Positions 6,901 through 8,718 of a DNA stretch of 8,718 nt are shown here, piece after piece. Position 1 is the stretch's first letter, and every line of letters starts with the position of its first letter. The notes beneath the pieces were generated by a model, which was not told the DNA's origin, ran no database searches, and was given only the letters and a program-made list of their open reading frames with translations. The translations under genes were made by a program, and so were the position numbers. The stretch comes from Devosia sp. (GTDB lineage Bacteria; Pseudomonadota; Alphaproteobacteria; Rhizobiales; Devosiaceae): the NCBI GenBank assembly GCA_025352765.1, contig JANXSI010000062.1, forward strand, positions 1-8,718, in the 5' to 3' direction.

Positions 6901-8448
6901 ATGCGCTCAAGTTTCCTACTCCGGACCCGCAAGTGGATCGGCGCCTCGGCGCTCGCCATCCTCGTCGGGATCGGCGGCGGCACCGCCTTCCTTGCTGCGT
7001 CGAGCCCGATGGCCGCCGCGCAGGTCACTCCGGCCGCCCAGATCACTACCCCGACTCCCGTCGGCACGACCGGCTTCGCCGATCTTGTCGATGCGGTGAA
7101 GCCCGCCGTGGTCTCGATCGTCGTCGAGGGCCGCGAGAAGTCGAGCCAGATGCAGAACGACGGCAACCAGTTCGACCCGCAGTTGCCGGACCTCCCCGAC
7201 GACAATCCGCTGAAGAAATTCTTCGACCAGTTCGGCAAGGGCGACGGCAACGGCCGTGGCAACGGTCCGCAGGGCAAGATGCCCCAGGGACAGAAATACG
7301 TGGCGGCCGGTTCGGGCTTCGTGATTTCGGCTGACGGCTACATCGTCACCAACAACCACGTTGTCGAAAATGCCACCAAGGTCACCGTGACCTTCGACGA
7401 TGGCACGCAGAAATCGGCCAAGATCGTCGGCACCGACAGCCGCACCGACCTCGCGGTGGTCAAGGTCGACGGCGACAGCAACATGCCCTTCGTCAAGTTT
7501 GCGCCGGACGATGTCCGCGTCGGCGACTGGGTGGTGGCGGTCGGCAATCCGTTCGGCCTCGGCGGCACGGTCACCGCCGGCATCGTCTCGGCCCGCGGCC
7601 GCGACGTCGCCGGTTCGGCCTATGGCGATTTCCTGCAGATCGATGCGGCGATCAACATGGGCAACTCCGGTGGCCCGGCCTTCAACCTCAAGGGCGAAGT
7701 CGTCGGCGTGAACACCGAGATCTTCTCCCCCAATGGCGGCAATGTCGGTATCGCCTTTGCCATCCCGGCCAAGACCGTCGAGCAGATCACTGCTTCGCTG
7801 ATCAAGACCGGAACCGTCACCCGCGGCTTCCTGGGCGTGTCGATCCAGGACGTCACCCGTGACATCGCCGACAGCGTCGGCCTCAAGGACTCCAAGGGCG
7901 CCCTGATCACCCAGCTCAATTCGGACTCGCCTGGCGGCAAGGCCGGACTGAAGTCGGGCGACATCATCACCAAAGTCGACGGCACCGAGATCGACGATGC
8001 CCTGGCGCTCTCGCGCACCATCGCCGGCAAGGCGCCCGACACCAATGTCGAGCTCACCGTCCGTCGCGACGGCAAGGAGATCAAGGTCCCCGCAACGCTC
8101 GGCACCTTCAAGGATGCATCGGCCGACAAGCCCAGCCAGCCCACGCCGCAGTCCGACGAGCCGGCGGCTCCCGTGCCCTCAAGCGTCGGCGTGACGCTTG
8201 TTCCCAATGCCAATGGCGAGGGATTGCTGATCCAGGACATCGATCCGGAATCGGTGGCTGCCGACAAGGGCTTTGCCGTCGGCGACGCGATCCTTGAGGT
8301 CGACAACAAGAAGGTCGCCACGGCCCAGCAGTTCGAGGACGCCATCAAGTCGGTCAAGGATTCGGGCCGCGGTACCGCGCTTATCAAGGCGCAGCGCGAC
8401 GGCAATGTCCGCTTCATCGGCCTGCCGCTGACCGCCAGCAAGGGCTGA
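6901..8448 (+). CDS. degP: Periplasmic serine protease/chaperone of the DegP/HtrA family
   Basis: This 515-aa periplasmic protease degrades or refolds misfolded envelope proteins. Residues 1-41 form a signal peptide: basic start, hydrophobic core at about 13-32, probable cleavage after AAA near 40. The trypsin-like domain carries the full triad: His153 in VTNNHVV, Asp183 in SRTDLAVVK and Ser256 in MGNSGGPAF. A polar, Asn/Gly/Gln-rich stretch at about 79-132 precedes it and corresponds to the LA-loop region of DegP. It contains NPLKKFFDQF (102-111), a typical family segment. PDZ1 spans about 308-396 (beginning RGFLGVSIQDV) and PDZ2 about 428-508, joined by a Pro/Ser-rich linker. Two PDZ domains place it with DegP/DegQ/MucD rather than DegS. 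The start is supported by AAGGAGA seven bases upstream. It lies 153 bp after ccmH and ends at a strong terminator. The exact paralogue (DegP, DegQ or MucD) cannot be settled here. Confidence 0.95.
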   Translation: MRSSFLLRTRKWIGASALAILVGIGGGTAFLAASSPMAAAQVTPAAQITTPTPVGTTGFADLVDAVKPAVVSIVVEGREKSSQMQNDGNQFDPQLPDLPDDNPLKKFFDQFGKGDGNGRGNGPQGKMPQGQKYVAAGSGFVISADGYIVTNNHVVENATKVTVTFDDGTQKSAKIVGTDSRTDLAVVKVDGDSNMPFVKFAPDDVRVGDWVVAVGNPFGLGGTVTAGIVSARGRDVAGSAYGDFLQIDAAINMGNSGGPAFNLKGEVVGVNTEIFSPNGGNVGIAFAIPAKTVEQITASLIKTGTVTRGFLGVSIQDVTRDIADSVGLKDSKGALITQLNSDSPGGKAGLKSGDIITKVDGTEIDDALALSRTIAGKAPDTNVELTVRRDGKEIKVPATLGTFKDASADKPSQPTPQSDEPAAPVPSSVGVTLVPNANGEGLLIQDIDPESVAADKGFAVGDAILEVDNKKVATAQQFEDAIKSVKDSGRGTALIKAQRDGNVRFIGLPLTASKG

Positions 8449-8463
8449 CCTGCCAGACGATCT

Positions 8464-8504
8464 GCGATCCCGGGGCGTCAATCGCCCTGGGATCGTGCTT
8501 TATT
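8464..8504 (+). terminator. Rho-independent terminator of degP
   Basis: Sixteen bases after the degP stop, CGATCCCGGGGCG (8465-8477) pairs with CGCCCTGGGATCG (8483-8495). This gives a 13-bp stem with one G-T wobble (8472/8488) and a five-base TCAAT loop. The 3' side runs into GCTTTATT (8497-8504), a short interrupted T tract. It should separate degP from the response regulator gene. Confidence 0.85.
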
Positions 8505-8531
8505 GAACAGTGTTCCGGCGATCGCTAGGTT
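8503..8531 (+). promoter_or_regulatory. Candidate response-regulator promoter overlapping an 11-bp palindrome
   Basis: TTGAAC (8503-8508) and TAGGTT (8526-8531) are separated by 17 bases and could be -35 and -10 elements, though both are weak matches (four and three of six). The -10 ends seven bases before the ATG at 8539, so an mRNA from here would be nearly leaderless. The perfect dyad GAACA-G-TGTTC (8505-8515) overlaps the -35 and is placed like an operator. A new promoter is expected because a strong terminator lies just upstream. Confidence 0.35.
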
Positions 8532-8538
8532 GGGTGCC

Positions 8539-8718
8539 ATGAAAATCTTGCTGATCGAGGACGACCGCGAGGCGGCTAGCTACCTGATGCAGGCGCTCGA
8601 CGAAGCCGGCCACGTCACCCACCACGCCAGCGACGGCGAGACCGGCTACGCCATGGCGGCGAGCATGGACTACGACGTCTTGATCATCGACCGCATGCTG
8701 CCGCGGCGCGACGGCCTG
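8539..8718 (+). CDS. Two-component response regulator, receiver domain (3' end beyond window)
   Basis: Only the first 60 residues are present. They form the start of a CheY-like receiver domain: MKILLIEDD with the acidic-pocket residues D8 and D9, an amphipathic first helix, a second strand, and DYDVLIIDRMLPRRDGL (44-60) with D51 as the expected phosphorylated aspartate. The sequence resembles OmpR/PhoB-family regulators, which would have a winged-helix DNA-binding domain after about residue 125, but that part is outside the window. The ATG fits the receiver N terminus exactly. There is no clear SD; AGG at 8527-8529 is the only purine-rich element. A sensor histidine kinase gene probably follows. 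Its position after degP suggests an envelope-related signalling system, which is inference from context. Confidence 0.9.
   Translation, partial: MKILLIEDDREAASYLMQALDEAGHVTHHASDGETGYAMAASMDYDVLIIDRMLPRRDGL

Noticed and set aside
8505..8515. SOS (LexA) box
   Set aside because: The half-sites GAAC and GTTC are three bases apart. The Gram-positive box needs four, and the alphaproteobacterial LexA site is a direct repeat GTTC-N7-GTTC, so neither form matches.

Overview
The window looks like a chromosomal piece of a GC-rich alphaproteobacterium, most likely of the order Hyphomicrobiales (Rhizobiales), with a Devosia-like lineage as a guess. This rests on the gene order ccmI-ccmE-ccmF-ccmH (rhizobial names cycH-cycJ-cycK-cycL), then a DegP/HtrA serine protease and a two-component response regulator. 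I recall that order from rhizobia, from memory and not from a search. GC is high throughout except for short dips in the intergenic regions.

Layout. Positions 2666 down to 1 (minus strand) hold two translationally coupled flavoprotein genes: a short DAO-type FAD oxidoreductase (335 aa), then a long frame resembling the sarcosine oxidase alpha subunit. The second gene is open for 554 codons and runs off the left edge. A 118-bp divergent intergenic region (2667-2784) separates this pair from the plus-strand cytochrome c maturation operon at 2785-6747. That operon has four genes with start/stop overlaps: ccmI (2785-3885), ccmE (3882-4328), ccmF (4328-6301) and ccmH (6298-6747). After a 153-bp, relatively AT-rich spacer rich in small dyads comes degP (6901-8448), which ends in a strong intrinsic terminator (8464-8504). 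A response regulator gene starts at 8539 and is cut by the right edge.

How the genes work together. CcmE carries heme as a chaperone in the periplasm, CcmF with CcmH and CcmI forms the heme ligation module, and CcmI holds apocytochrome c. CcmA-D and the thioredoxin-like CcmG are not here and should lie elsewhere. DegP degrades or refolds damaged periplasmic proteins, so an envelope quality-control gene follows an envelope assembly operon. The response regulator has its own upstream signals after the terminator; its likely sensor kinase would lie beyond the window. The minus-strand flavoprotein pair has no obvious functional link to cytochrome c biogenesis and is the least understood part.

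I found no RNA genes, CRISPR arrays, insertion sequences or phage genes. No previously undescribed multi-gene system is clearly visible. The best leads are the reduced, divergent SoxB/SoxA-like pair and the regulatory DNA around degP and the response regulator.
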